From assembly GCF_000341105.1 (NCBI RefSeq), contig NZ_ANBB01000020.1, positions 1 to 41,781 on the forward strand: DNA of 41,781 bases, given 5' to 3'. A program made the position numbers and the translations under genes. The DNA comes from Nocardiopsis potens DSM 45234. GTDB taxonomy: Bacteria > Actinomycetota > Actinomycetes > Streptosporangiales > Streptosporangiaceae. Of the stretch, positions 31,169 through 39,613 are shown piece after piece. Within the stretch, counting starts at the first letter, position 1, and every line of letters starts with the position of its first letter. The notes beneath the pieces were generated by a model. That model worked only from the letters and a program-made list of their open reading frames with translations, did not search any database and was not told where the DNA came from.

Positions 31169-33031
31169 ATGCCGCAGCTCCGCTCACGCACCGTCACCCA
31201 CGGCCGGAACATGGTCGGCGCCCGCGCGCTCATGCGCGCCTCGGGCGTGGAGCGCGAGGACTTCGGCAAGCCGATCGTAGCGGTGGCCAACAGCTTCACC
31301 CAGTTCGTCCCGGGCCACGTGCACCTGCGCGAGGTCGCCGACGTGGTGGCCGGCGCGGTCCGCGAGGCCGGCGGCGTCCCCCGCGAGTTCAACACCATCG
31401 CGGTCGACGACGGCATCGCCATGGGCCACGGCGGCATGCTCTACTCGCTGCCCAGCCGCGAGCTCATCGCCGACGCGGTGGAGTACATGGTCAACGCGCA
31501 CTGCGCGGACGCGCTGGTCTGCATCTCCAACTGCGACAAGATCACCCCCGGGATGCTGCTGGCCGCGATGCGGCTGAACATCCCCACCGTGTTCGTCTCC
31601 GGCGGCCCGATGGAGGCCGGCCGGGTCACCGTGGTCGACGGGACCGCCACCAAGGAGCGCAAGCTCGACCTGATCGACCCGATGGTCGCCGCCGCCGACG
31701 AGAGCGTCTCCGAGGAGGAGCTCGCGGTGCTGGAGGAGGCCGCCTGCCCCACCTGCGGCTCCTGCTCCGGCATGTTCACCGCCAACTCGATGAACTGCCT
31801 CACCGAGGCGATCGGCCTGGCCCTGCCCGGCAACGGCACCGTGCTGGCCACCCACGTCGCCCGCAAGCGGCTCTACCAGGACGCCGGCCGGCTCGTGGTG
31901 GACGTGGCCAAGCGCTACTACGAGGGCGACGACTCCTCGGTGCTGCCGCTGTCCATCGCCACCCCGCAGGCCTTCGGCAACGCGATGGCGCTGGACATCG
32001 CGATGGGCGGCTCCACCAACACCATCCTGCACCTGCTGGCCGCGGCCACCGAGGCCGGCGTGGAATTCGGCCTGCCGGAGATCGACGAGCTCTCCCGCAA
32101 GGTGCCCTGCCTGTGCAAGGTCGCGCCGAACACGGACAAGTACCACGTCGAGGACGTGCACCGGGCCGGCGGCATCCCCGCCATCCTCGGCGAGCTGGCC
32201 CGCGGCGGGCTGATCGACACCTCGCTGCCCACCGTGCACGGCAAGACGGTCGGCGAGTTCATCGCCGAGTGGGACATCTCCCTGCCCAGCGCGTCGCCGG
32301 AGGCGGTCGAGCTGTTCCACGCCGCCCCGGGGGGGCGGCGCACCACCAAGGCCTACTCCCAGGACACCCGGTGGGAGAGCCTGGACACCGACCGGGAGGC
32401 CGGCTGCATCCGCTCGGTCGGCCACGCCTACAGCGCCGACGGCGGGCTGGCCATGCTCTTCGGCAACCTGGCCGTGGACGGCGCGGTGGTCAAGACCGCC
32501 GGCGTGGAGGAGGAGCTGCTCACCTTCACCGGCCCGGCCAAGGTCTTCGAGAGCCAGGAGGACGCCGTCGAGGGCATCCTGAACAAGCGGGTGGAGCCGG
32601 GCGACGTGGTGGTCATCCGCTACGAGGGCCCCAAGGGCGGCCCCGGCATGCAGGAGATGCTCTACCCGACCAGCTTCCTCAAGGGGCGCGGGCTGGGCAA
32701 GGCGTGCGCCCTGGTCACCGACGGCCGGTTCTCCGGCGGCACCTCCGGGCTGTCCATCGGGCACGCCTCCCCGGAGGCGGCGGCCGGCGGCGACATCGCC
32801 CTGGTCGAGGACGGCGACGTGATCGGCATCGACATCCCGAACCGCGGCATCGTCCTGGAGGTTCCCGAGGACGAGCTGAACGCCCGCCGCGAGCGGCTGC
32901 TCAAGGAGCTCGGCGGGTTCCGGCCGCGCACCCGCGAGCGGTCGGTGACCGCCGCGCTGCGCGCCTACGCCGCGATGGCGACCTCGGCCTCCACCGGTGC
33001 CGCCCGGGACGTCTCCCAGATCGAGGGCTGA
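31169..33031 (+). CDS. ilvD: Dihydroxy-acid dehydratase
   Basis: 620-residue Fe-S enzyme of valine, leucine and isoleucine synthesis, converting 2,3-dihydroxy acids to 2-keto acids. The Cys ligands lie in SNCDKITPG (Cys122) and [17 protein letters not shown] (Cys196/199). The DHAD signatures [12 protein letters not shown] and [16 protein letters not shown] are intact. The ATG at 31169 has GGGAG 6 nt upstream and gives the normal length. An in-frame start at 31064 is unsupported because it lies in the operator region. No other ilv gene is adjacent, so it is a stand-alone unit with its own operator candidate and a 12-bp terminator. Confidence 0.97.
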   Translation: MPQLRSRTVTHGRNMVGARALMRASGVEREDFGKPIVAVANSFTQFVPGHVHLREVADVVAGAVREAGGVPREFNTIAVDDGIAMGHGGMLYSLPSRELIADAVEYMVNAHCADALVCISNCDKITPGMLLAAMRLNIPTVFVSGGPMEAGRVTVVDGTATKERKLDLIDPMVAAADESVSEEELAVLEEAACPTCGSCSGMFTANSMNCLTEAIGLALPGNGTVLATHVARKRLYQDAGRLVVDVAKRYYEGDDSSVLPLSIATPQAFGNAMALDIAMGGSTNTILHLLAAATEAGVEFGLPEIDELSRKVPCLCKVAPNTDKYHVEDVHRAGGIPAILGELARGGLIDTSLPTVHGKTVGEFIAEWDISLPSASPEAVELFHAAPGGRRTTKAYSQDTRWESLDTDREAGCIRSVGHAYSADGGLAMLFGNLAVDGAVVKTAGVEEELLTFTGPAKVFESQEDAVEGILNKRVEPGDVVVIRYEGPKGGPGMQEMLYPTSFLKGRGLGKACALVTDGRFSGGTSGLSIGHASPEAAAGGDIALVEDGDVIGIDIPNRGIVLEVPEDELNARRERLLKELGGFRPRTRERSVTAALRAYAAMATSASTGAARDVSQIEG

Positions 33032-33049
33032 GCCCCGCACCGGCACCGG

Positions 33050-33089
33050 CGGAGCCCGGGTCCCGCCCGCACGGCGGTGACCCGGGCTC
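33050..33089 (+). terminator. Hairpin terminator after ilvD
   Basis: The arms GGAGCCCGGGTC (33050-33061) and GACCCGGGCTCC (33078-33089) pair perfectly around a 16-nt loop, 18 nt after the stop. Confidence 0.75.
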
Positions 33090-33208
33090 CGCCCGTTCCG
33101 GACCGGACCGCCTGCCGGAGAAGGGCCCGCCCCGGTGATCCCGGCAGAGCGGCCCCGTCGACCCGCCCGGTCAAGGCCGCAGCGTCGGGACCACCGCTCG
33201 GGGAGGGG

Positions 33209-33228
33209 CCGGCCCGCCGAAGGGCCGG
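33209..33228 (-). terminator. Hairpin after the FmdB-type gene
   Basis: CCGGCCC (33209-33215) pairs with GGGCCGG (33222-33228) around GCCGAA. On the minus strand it lies 10 nt beyond the stop of the zinc ribbon gene. Confidence 0.5.
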
Positions 33229-33238
33229 GCGTGCGCGG

Positions 33239-33445
33239 TCAGCCGCAGCACCCGCCGCCGCAGCAGCCCCCGCCGCCGCCTCCGGCGGGCTCGGCGGCCA
33301 TCCCGCCGACGGCCACCCGGGACAGCAGCTTCACCGTGTCGCCGTGCCCCTGCGGGCAGTCGGCGGGGTCGGCGGACTCGGCCATCGGCCGGGACAGTTC
33401 GAAGGACTCGCCGCAGGTCCGGCAGGCGTACTCGTATCGAGGCAT
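33239..33445 (-). CDS. FmdB-family zinc ribbon protein
   Basis: 68-residue protein. The N-terminal zinc ribbon MPRYEYACRTCGESFE has CxxC and is paired with a single-Cys CPQGHG segment, followed by VKLLSRVAVGG, as in the FmdB/CxxC_CxxC_SSSS family of putative regulators. The C-terminus is an unusual Gly/Cys tail, six Gly followed by CCGGGCCG, which could bind metal. The ATG at 33445 gives the family N-terminus; a start at 33463 would add six residues. No strong Shine-Dalgarno sequence is seen. Function in this organism is unknown. Confidence 0.82.
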   Translation of the reverse strand: MPRYEYACRTCGESFELSRPMAESADPADCPQGHGDTVKLLSRVAVGGMAAEPAGGGGGGCCGGGCCG

Positions 33446-33518
33446 GGCACCGATGATAGGCACCGGCCGCCCGCGCGGCGCGCCGCCGTCTCAGCCCCGC
33501 CCCGCTCCTGGAACGGGC

Positions 33519-33550
33519 GACGCGCCCCGGGTGGTCCCCCGGGGCGCGTC
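33519..33550 (-). terminator. Hairpin terminator after the HNH gene
   Basis: The arms GACGCGCCCCGGG (33519-33531) and CCCGGGGCGCGTC (33538-33550) pair perfectly around a 6-nt loop. It lies 32 nt beyond the HNH stop on the minus strand. Confidence 0.75.
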
Positions 33551-33582
33551 ACGGTGGGCGCTGCGCGGTTCGGTTGTCCTGA

Positions 33583-34128
33583 TCAGGCCGCCTGGCGGGG
33601 CATGTACGGCGCCCACTGCGGGTCGCCGTGCTGGTCTCCGTTGATCAGCCGCCAGTGCAGACCTCGTGGAACGCTGGGGGTGATGTTGAGCGTCCACCCC
33701 AGCTCGTCGAGGAGACGGTCGGCCTTCTTGTGGTTGCAGGGCTTGCAGGAGGCGACCACGTTCTCCCAGATGTGGGCGCCGCCCCTGCTCCGGGGGATGA
33801 CGTGGTCGATGGTCTCGGCGCGCTTGCCGCAGTAGGCGCAGTGGTTGCCGTCCCGGCGCATCAGCGCGATCCTGGTCAGCGGAACGCGGCGGCGGTAGGG
33901 AACCCTGATGTAGCGGCGGAGCCGGATCACCGACGGCACCGAGAGCACCGTGGTCGCGGAGTGCAGTACCGCACCGGCCGCGTCGCCGTGGACGACCTCG
34001 GCCTTGTCCCTGAGCACCAGGAGCACGGCCCGGCGCAGGGGGAGCGTGGTCAGGGGTTCGTAGCTGGCGTTGAGCAGGAGGACGTGCCTGCGGAGTGTGC
34101 CGCCCTCCGTGCCGGTGCGGGCGCTCAC
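33583..34128 (-). CDS. HNH endonuclease-domain protein
   Basis: 181-residue protein of the conserved actinobacterial HNH type: LLLNASYEPLTTLPLRRAVLLVL at the N-terminus, RLRRYIRVPYRRRVPLTR in the middle, then the HNH domain. The zinc cysteines are C97-x2-C100 and C128-x2-C131. The catalytic block is D108-H109, N123 and H133 (CNHKKADR). All residues of a working nuclease are present. Members of this group are chromosomal, stand-alone and of unclear role, possibly DNA repair or processing. The GTG start at 34128 overlaps the TGA of a 35-codon ORF, so translation is probably coupled. GGAGCGG also lies upstream as a Shine-Dalgarno candidate. Confidence 0.9.
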   Translation of the reverse strand: MSARTGTEGGTLRRHVLLLNASYEPLTTLPLRRAVLLVLRDKAEVVHGDAAGAVLHSATTVLSVPSVIRLRRYIRVPYRRRVPLTRIALMRRDGNHCAYCGKRAETIDHVIPRSRGGAHIWENVVASCKPCNHKKADRLLDELGWTLNITPSVPRGLHWRLINGDQHGDPQWAPYMPRQAA

Positions 34129-34232
34129 AGCACCGCTCCGGCCGTACGTGTCTCTACCCCGGCCAGCCGATCGGCCAGCCAGGAGACCTCCTTGTGGGCC
34201 GGCCTCGCGGCCGCCTCTGTCGACTCTTCCAC
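34125..34232 (-). CDS. Small ORF, 35 residues, translationally coupled to the HNH gene
   Basis: The GTG start at 34232 lies 5 nt after GGGAGG, the best Shine-Dalgarno sequence in this region. It encodes MEESTEAAARPAHKEVSWLA and ends DRLAGVETRTAGAVL. The stop TGA (34127-34125) overlaps the GTG start of the HNH gene by 2 nt. The product is amphipathic and likely helical, with no known domain. It may be a leader peptide that sets HNH translation, or a small functional partner. The overlap and ribosome binding site are seen directly; function is inference. Confidence 0.6.
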   Translation of the reverse strand: MEESTEAAARPAHKEVSWLADRLAGVETRTAGAVL

Positions 34233-34400
34233 ACGGACCTCCCGTGGGTGGTTCCCGCAGCGTTTAGTCCCGCATTCAGTTTGCTGGGTCGGACCCGTCC
34301 GCCGCCACCCCAATTCTGCGGGCTCGTGGAAAACCCCTGGCTTCCGATAATGGCGCACGGTATGAATCGGCGACGTGAAGCGCGCCGATAGGGTGCGGTC

Positions 34401-36509
34401 ATGCCTCATCACCGCTACCCCGCGGCCGGCCGCTCGGACCTGGTCGAAGATCTGCACGGCCGTTCCGTCGCCGACCCCTACCGCTGGCTGGAGGAGGCGG
34501 ATTCGCCCGCCTCCCGGGAATGGTCCGCGGCCCAGGACGCCCTTTACGCCCGGATGCGCGACTCCTGGCCGGAGCGGTCCGCCTTCGCGGCGGACATCGC
34601 CGCGCTGATGCGGGCCGGCCACGTCGGCCCGCCGGTGTGGCGCGGCGAACGGTGCCTGTTCGTCCGGCGCGAGCCCGGCCAGGAGCACGGGGTGCTGGTG
34701 ACCTCGGCCCCGGGCGAGGGCGAGCGGGTGCTGATCGACCCCACCGCGATCGACCCGAGCGGCACCACCACCCTGGACGGCTGGTACCCCGACGACGAGG
34801 GGCGGCTGCTCGCCTACCACCTCTCCGAGGGCGGCGATGAGGAGTCCCTGCTCCGGGTCATGGACATCGCCACCGGCGAGACGGTGGACGGCCCGATCGA
34901 CCGCACCCGGCACTCCGCCCCGGCCTGGCTGCCCGGCGGCAAGGCGTTCTACTACGTCCGGCGGCTCCCGCCCGAGCAGGTGCCCGAGGACGAGCGCCAG
35001 TACCACCGCCGCGTCTACCTGCACCGGGTCGGCCGCCCCACCGACGAGGACGTACTGGTCTTCGGCGAGGGGCGCGGCATGACCGAGTACTTCGGGGCGG
35101 CCGTGGACCGCTCCGGCCGGTACCTGCTGCTGACCTCCTCCGAGGGGACCTCGGTCAGCAACGACGCCTGGATCGCCGACCTGGCCGAGTCCGGCCCGGA
35201 GACGCCCTGCTTCACCCCGGTGCAGGAGGGCGCGGACGCCGAGGCCGAGCCCTACGTCGGGCGGGACGGCCGGCTGTACGTCTCCACCGACCGGGACGCG
35301 TCCCGCGGCCGGCTGTGCGTCTGCGACCCCGCCGACCCAGGCCCGGAGAACTGGCGCACCCTGATCGGCCCCGACCCGGAGGCGGTGCTCGGCGGGTACG
35401 CGATCGCGGACGGGCCGGAGCTGGACCGGCCGCAGCTGGTCGCGGTCTGGGCCCGGCACGCGGTCTCCGAGATCACCCGGCACGACCTGGCCACCGGCGA
35501 CCTGCTGGGCAGGGTGGAGCTGCCCGGCCCGGGCAGCGTCGGCGCGCTGACCGAGCGGCCCGAGGGCGGCCACGAGGTGTGGTTCACCTACACCGACCAC
35601 GCCACCCCCGCCTCGGTGTACCGGCTGGACGCGCGGACCGGCGAGGCCTCGCTGTGGGCCGCCGCGCCCGGGGCCGGGGACCTGGACCTGCCCGGGGTCC
35701 GCGCCGAGCAGGTCGCCTACGCCTCCAAGGACGGCACCACCGTGCGGATGCTGGTGCTCTCCCCGGAGGGGGCCGAGGGCCCGCTGCCGACCGTGCTGTC
35801 CGGCTACGGCGGCTTCGCGCTCTCCGTCACCCCCTTCTACTCCGCGACCGCGCTGGCCTGGGTCCGGGCCGGGGGCGTCTACGCCGTCGCCGGCCTCCGC
35901 GGCGGCCTGGAGGAGGGCGAGGAGTGGCACCGGGACGGCATGCTCGACCGGAAGCAGAACGTCTTCGACGACCTGGCCGCCGGCGCCGAGCACCTCATCG
36001 CGTCCGGCGCCACCGCCCCGGACCGGCTCGCCGTGATGGGCGGCAGCAACGGGGGCCTGCTGGTGGGCGCGGCCGTCACCCAGCGGCCGGACCTGTTCGC
36101 GGCCGCGGTGTGCTCGGCGCCGCTGCTGGACATGGTCCGCTACGAGCGGTTCGGGCTGGGGCGGCTGTGGAACGTGGAGTACGGCTCCGCCGACGACCCC
36201 GAGCAGCTGGACTGGCTGCTCTCCTACTCCCCCTACCACCATGTCCGGGAGGGGGTGCGCTACCCGGCGGTCCTGTTCACCGTGTTCGAGAACGACACCC
36301 GGGTGGACCCGCTGCACGCGCGGAAGATGTGCGCCGCCGTGCAGCACGCCACCTCCGCCCCGCCCGAGGAGCGCCCGGTGCTGCTCCGCCGGGAGTCCGA
36401 GGTCGGGCACAGCTCCCGCTCGGTCAGCCGCAGCGTGGCGCTCGGCTCCGAGCAGCTGGCGTTCCTCGCCCGCTGCACCGGGCTGCGGCGCGGCTCCGGC
36501 GGGGCCTGA
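34401..36509 (+). CDS. Prolyl oligopeptidase family serine peptidase (S9A)
   Basis: 702-residue peptidase that cleaves short peptides, typically after proline. It has an N-terminal segment and a seven-bladed beta-propeller (about 75-420), then an alpha/beta-hydrolase domain. The triad is Ser549 in GGSNGGLL, Asp636 in NDTRVDPLHA and His670 in EVGHSSRS. The stretch SGYGGFALSVTPFYS near the domain boundary is typical for S9A. No signal peptide is visible, so it is probably cytoplasmic. The ATG at 34401 has AGGGTG upstream. It is divergent from the small ORF and HNH pair across 168 nt, which holds AT-richer promoter-like sequence (GATAAT near 34345). Confidence 0.94.
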   Translation: MPHHRYPAAGRSDLVEDLHGRSVADPYRWLEEADSPASREWSAAQDALYARMRDSWPERSAFAADIAALMRAGHVGPPVWRGERCLFVRREPGQEHGVLVTSAPGEGERVLIDPTAIDPSGTTTLDGWYPDDEGRLLAYHLSEGGDEESLLRVMDIATGETVDGPIDRTRHSAPAWLPGGKAFYYVRRLPPEQVPEDERQYHRRVYLHRVGRPTDEDVLVFGEGRGMTEYFGAAVDRSGRYLLLTSSEGTSVSNDAWIADLAESGPETPCFTPVQEGADAEAEPYVGRDGRLYVSTDRDASRGRLCVCDPADPGPENWRTLIGPDPEAVLGGYAIADGPELDRPQLVAVWARHAVSEITRHDLATGDLLGRVELPGPGSVGALTERPEGGHEVWFTYTDHATPASVYRLDARTGEASLWAAAPGAGDLDLPGVRAEQVAYASKDGTTVRMLVLSPEGAEGPLPTVLSGYGGFALSVTPFYSATALAWVRAGGVYAVAGLRGGLEEGEEWHRDGMLDRKQNVFDDLAAGAEHLIASGATAPDRLAVMGGSNGGLLVGAAVTQRPDLFAAAVCSAPLLDMVRYERFGLGRLWNVEYGSADDPEQLDWLLSYSPYHHVREGVRYPAVLFTVFENDTRVDPLHARKMCAAVQHATSAPPEERPVLLRRESEVGHSSRSVSRSVALGSEQLAFLARCTGLRRGSGGA

Positions 36510-36559
36510 CCCGGGGGCGGTGTGCGGGCGGTCCGCCCGGCGCGGGAGAATCGGCCGGT

Positions 36560-36586
36560 GGGCGGCCCGGTGCGTACGGGCCGCCC
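36560..36586 (+). terminator. Hairpin between peptidase and thioesterase genes
   Basis: The arms GGGCGGCCCG (36560-36569) and CGGGCCGCCC (36577-36586) pair perfectly around a 7-nt loop. It likely ends the peptidase transcript. Confidence 0.65.
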
Positions 36587-36621
36587 GGGATCGCGGCGGC
36601 GGAGAGGCAGGGACCTGAGCA

Positions 36622-37086
36622 GTGGTGGAGATCGCGACCGAGGCGCCCCCCGGACGGACCGCGGGGGGCGGTGAGCGCCATGTGCACCTGGCCCAGGTCC
36701 GCTTCGCCGACCTCGACCCGCTGAACCACGTCAACAACGTGCGGATGCTGACCTACCTGGAGGACGCCCGGATCGCGTTCCTCAAGTGGGACTCCGAGCC
36801 GGACGGGGGCGGGGAGCGGCTGTTCGGCGCGCTGGTCGTCGCCCGGCACGAGGTGGACTACCTGCGGCCGCTGCTGCTCCGCCGCGCCCCGGTCCGGGTG
36901 GAGACCCGGGTCACCGAGGTGCGCAACGCCAGCTTCCGGCTGGCCTACGAGATCCTCGACGACGATGCGGTCTACCTGCGGGCCGAGTCGGTCATCGTCG
37001 GCTACGACCTGGACCGCCAGGCCGCCCGCCGGCTGGACGCCGGCGAGCGGGCCTACCTGCTGCGCTACCGGGACCCGGCGGCCTGA
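36622..37086 (+). CDS. Acyl-CoA thioesterase (hot-dog fold, 4HBT type)
   Basis: 154-residue protein of the 4-hydroxybenzoyl-CoA thioesterase type. The active-site block RFADLDPLNHVNNVRMLTYLEDAR carries the catalytic Asp and the HxNN-type motif. VARHEVDYLRPLLLR and RVETRVTEVRNASFRLAYE form the later strands. It would hydrolyse an acyl-CoA to acid and CoA; the chain preference is unknown. GTG at 36622 is listed with AGGCAGGGA upstream, and the adjacent GTG at 36619 is an alternative. Its 3' end overlaps the convergent MHS transporter gene by 22 bp. Confidence 0.9.
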   Translation: MVEIATEAPPGRTAGGGERHVHLAQVRFADLDPLNHVNNVRMLTYLEDARIAFLKWDSEPDGGGERLFGALVVARHEVDYLRPLLLRRAPVRVETRVTEVRNASFRLAYEILDDDAVYLRAESVIVGYDLDRQAARRLDAGERAYLLRYRDPAA

Positions 37087-38435
37087 TCCGGGTCGGCCGC
37101 CCCGTCCTGGGCGGGGCGCTCGGCCAGGTCCCGGCCGCGGGTCTCCGGCGACACCGCGACCGCCGCCAGGGTGAGCACCGACGCCGCGGCCACGTAGACC
37201 GAGATCGGCACCGAGGAGGCGAACTCCGCCAGCAGCGCGGTGGCGATGAGCGGAGCCAGGCCGCCCGCGGCGATCGAGGCCAGCTGGTAGCCGATGGAGG
37301 CGCCGGAGTAGCGGGTCCGGGTGCCGAACAGCTCGGAGAAGTAGGCGGCCTGCGGCCCGTACATGGCGGCGTGCAGCACCAGGCCGACCGCGGCGGCGGC
37401 GAGCAGCGCGCCGAACGTGCCCTGGTCGATGATCGGGAAGAACGCGAACGCCCAGGCGCCCACCCCGACCGCGCCGAAGGCCACCACCGGGCGGCGCCCC
37501 ACCCGGTCGGAGAGCAACCCCCACAGCGGGATGGCGGCCAGCTGCACCACCGAGGCGACCAGCAGCGCGTTGAGCACCGTGCCGTCGTCGACGCCGGCCT
37601 CCTGCACCGCGTAGACCAGGATGAACGCGGTGATGACGTAGTAGGAGATGTTCTCCGCGACGCGCACGCCCATGGCCACCAGCAGCTCGCGCCAGTGGTC
37701 CCGGAGCACCAGCAGCAGCGGGGCCCGCTCGACGGCGCCCTCGGCGGCCCGGGCCCGCTCCGCCCGCGCGGCCGCCTCCAGGAAGACCGGGGACTCCGAC
37801 ACCGCCAGCCGGATGTAGAGCCCGATCAGCACCAGGATCCCGGAGAGCAGGAACGGGATGCGCCACCCCCAGGCCTCGAAGGAGGCGTCCGACATGGTCG
37901 CGGCCAGCACCGCGAGGACCGCGGTGGCCAGCAGGTTCCCGCAGGGCACGCCGGCCTGCGGCCAGGACGCCCAGAAGCCCCGGTGGCGCGGGCTGCCGTG
38001 CTCGGAGACGAGCAGCACCGCCCCGCCCCACTCGCCGCCCAGCGCGAAGCCCTGGACGAGCCGGAGCAGGATGAGCAGCAGCGGCGCCAGCAGGCCGATC
38101 GCGGCGTGGCCGGGCAGCAGCCCGATCGCGAACGTCGAGGCGCCCATCATCAGCAGGCTGATGACCAGCAGCTTCTTCCGGCCGATCCGGTCCCCGTAGT
38201 GCCCGAAGACCAGGCCGCCGACCGGCCGGGCGACGAACCCGACCGCGTAGGTGCCGAACGCCAGCAGCGTCCCGGTCAGCGGGTCGGATTCGGGGAAGAA
38301 CACCGAGCCGAACACCAGCGCGGCCGCGGAGCCGTAGAGGAAGAAGTCGTACCACTCGATCGTGGTACCGATCAGGCTGGACGTCACCACCTTCGCGAAC
38401 GAGCTGCGCGGGGTGCCGTCGCGGGTCGTGGCCAT
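37065..38435 (-). CDS. MHS-family (metabolite:H+ symporter) MFS transporter
   Basis: 456-residue permease of the metabolite:proton symporter group. It begins with the typical KVVTSSLIGTTIEWYDFFLYG. Motif A is GHYGDRIGRKKLLV after helix 2, with RLVQGFALGGEWGGAVLLVSE in helix 4 and a repeat motif A (SDRVGRRP) in the second half. Related proteins carry carboxylates such as citrate, shikimate, proline or hydroxy acids. The ATG at 38435 has GGTGGAG 6 nt upstream and gives the family N-terminus. It is divergent from the 3-hydroxybutyrate dehydrogenase operon, so import of the dehydrogenase substrate or a precursor is a reasonable inference. Confidence 0.93.
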   Translation of the reverse strand: MATTRDGTPRSSFAKVVTSSLIGTTIEWYDFFLYGSAAALVFGSVFFPESDPLTGTLLAFGTYAVGFVARPVGGLVFGHYGDRIGRKKLLVISLLMMGASTFAIGLLPGHAAIGLLAPLLLILLRLVQGFALGGEWGGAVLLVSEHGSPRHRGFWASWPQAGVPCGNLLATAVLAVLAATMSDASFEAWGWRIPFLLSGILVLIGLYIRLAVSESPVFLEAAARAERARAAEGAVERAPLLLVLRDHWRELLVAMGVRVAENISYYVITAFILVYAVQEAGVDDGTVLNALLVASVVQLAAIPLWGLLSDRVGRRPVVAFGAVGVGAWAFAFFPIIDQGTFGALLAAAAVGLVLHAAMYGPQAAYFSELFGTRTRYSGASIGYQLASIAAGGLAPLIATALLAEFASSVPISVYVAAASVLTLAAVAVSPETRGRDLAERPAQDGAADPDQAAGSR

Positions 38436-38794
38436 GGGGTTCTCCACCTTTTCCGCACGGTCGGGGGGCAGGGCCCGAGGCCTTCCGGACGCCCGGAGGG
38501 CCTCGGCAGCTGCACCGTAGGCCGCACAGTGTGGCCCATGCCATAGCGGCCGCCCACCCACGGTGCGGCGCGCCCATGTATCCGGGGCACACCCCTGGGC
38601 CCCGGACGCCGGCGGCGCCCCCGCGGGCGGCCCCCGGGGCCGCGGCCGGCGAGGCATGTCGCCGGGCGCCACTCCCGGGCCGTCCGGCATGGAGGCGGGC
38701 CCCATGCGCCGGGGGGCCGGGCCCGCCTAGATTGAGCTGCGACCGCTCCCGCCGGGGCTCCGGCCCCGGCCCCGTGCAGGACCAGGAGGGCTCG
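38436..38794. promoter_or_regulatory. Divergent control region between MHS transporter and bdhA
   Basis: 359 nt without a gene. A long hairpin spans 38475-38506 (CCGAGGCC/GGCCTCGG with an inner TCCGG/CCGGA). A second inverted repeat, TCCGGGGC/GCCCCGGA, lies at 38581-38606. CATG-N4-CGG occurs three times, at 38575, 38655 and 38688, with looser versions nearby. A -10-like TAGATT at 38728-38733 could serve bdhA. The repeated elements upstream of it suit an activator such as the linked PucR-type protein, but this is inference. Confidence 0.45.
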
Positions 38795-39613
38795 ATGGCC
38801 ACCACCGACCGGCGCGCGCAGCCTGCGGCGCCCGTTCCGGCGCCGGCCGCGGCCGGCGCGTCCGCCCCGCTCGACCTGCGCGGGCGGACCGCCGTGGTGA
38901 CCGGCGCCGCCTCCGGCATCGGCCGGGCGTGCGCGCTGCGGCTGGCCGCCGCCGGCGCCGAGGTCCGGCTGGTGGACCGGGACGCCGAGGGGGTGCGCGC
39001 GCTCGCCGAGAGCGGGGCGGGCACCGCCGTCCCGGCCGACCTGGCCGACCCCGAAGCCGCCGAGGAGATCGGCAGGGGCGCCGACATCGTGCTGAACAAC
39101 GCCGGGTTCCAGCTGGTCTCCCCGGTGGAGGAGTTCCCTCCGGAGGAGTTCTCCCGGATGCTGCGGGTCATGGTGGAGGCGCCGTTCCGCACCGTCCGGG
39201 CCGCCCTGCCGCACATGTACCGGCGGGGGTGGGGCCGGGTCGTGAACGTCTCCTCGGTGCACGGGCGGCTCGCCTCGCCCTACAAGTCGGCCTACGTCAC
39301 CGCCAAGCACGCCCTGGAGGGGCTGTCCAAGGCCGTCGCGGTGGAGGGGGCCGCCCGGGGCGTCACGTCCAACTGCGTCGCCCCCGGCTACGTGCGCACC
39401 CCGCTGGTCGAGGGCCAGCTCGCCGATCAGGCCGCCGCGCACGGCCTGGACCCCGGCGAGGTGGCCGAGCGGGTGCTGCTCGCCCGCACCCCGGCCAAGC
39501 GGCTGCTGGAGCCCGAGGAGGTCGCCGAGGCCGTCGCCTACCTGTGCGGCCCCGCCGCCTCGTTCGTCAACGGGGCCTCGCTCACCCTCGACGGCGGCTG
39601 GAGCGCCGGGTGA
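38795..39613 (+). CDS. bdhA: 3-hydroxybutyrate dehydrogenase (SDR family)
   Basis: 272-residue short-chain dehydrogenase that oxidises 3-hydroxybutyrate to acetoacetate with NAD+. The nucleotide motif TGAASGIGRA is at 36-45, NNAG at 101-104, the catalytic Ser in NVSSVHG (151-157), Tyr167 and Lys171. The stretch YKSAYVTAKHALEGLSK plus SNCVAPGYVRTPLVEGQLADQA and KRLLEPEEVAEAVAYLCG is characteristic of 3-HBDH among SDRs. The first roughly 25 residues are an Ala/Pro extension. The ATG at 38795 has AGGAGGG 4 nt upstream. The TGA overlaps the GTG of the next gene, so the two are coupled. Confidence 0.88.
   Translation: MATTDRRAQPAAPVPAPAAAGASAPLDLRGRTAVVTGAASGIGRACALRLAAAGAEVRLVDRDAEGVRALAESGAGTAVPADLADPEAAEEIGRGADIVLNNAGFQLVSPVEEFPPEEFSRMLRVMVEAPFRTVRAALPHMYRRGWGRVVNVSSVHGRLASPYKSAYVTAKHALEGLSKAVAVEGAARGVTSNCVAPGYVRTPLVEGQLADQAAAHGLDPGEVAERVLLARTPAKRLLEPEEVAEAVAYLCGPAASFVNGASLTLDGGWSAG

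Noticed and set aside
36424-39216. 930-codon minus frame over the MHS and bdhA region
   Set aside because: It is a shadow frame with low-complexity Arg/Gly/Pro content. The MHS gene in another frame has all family motifs.
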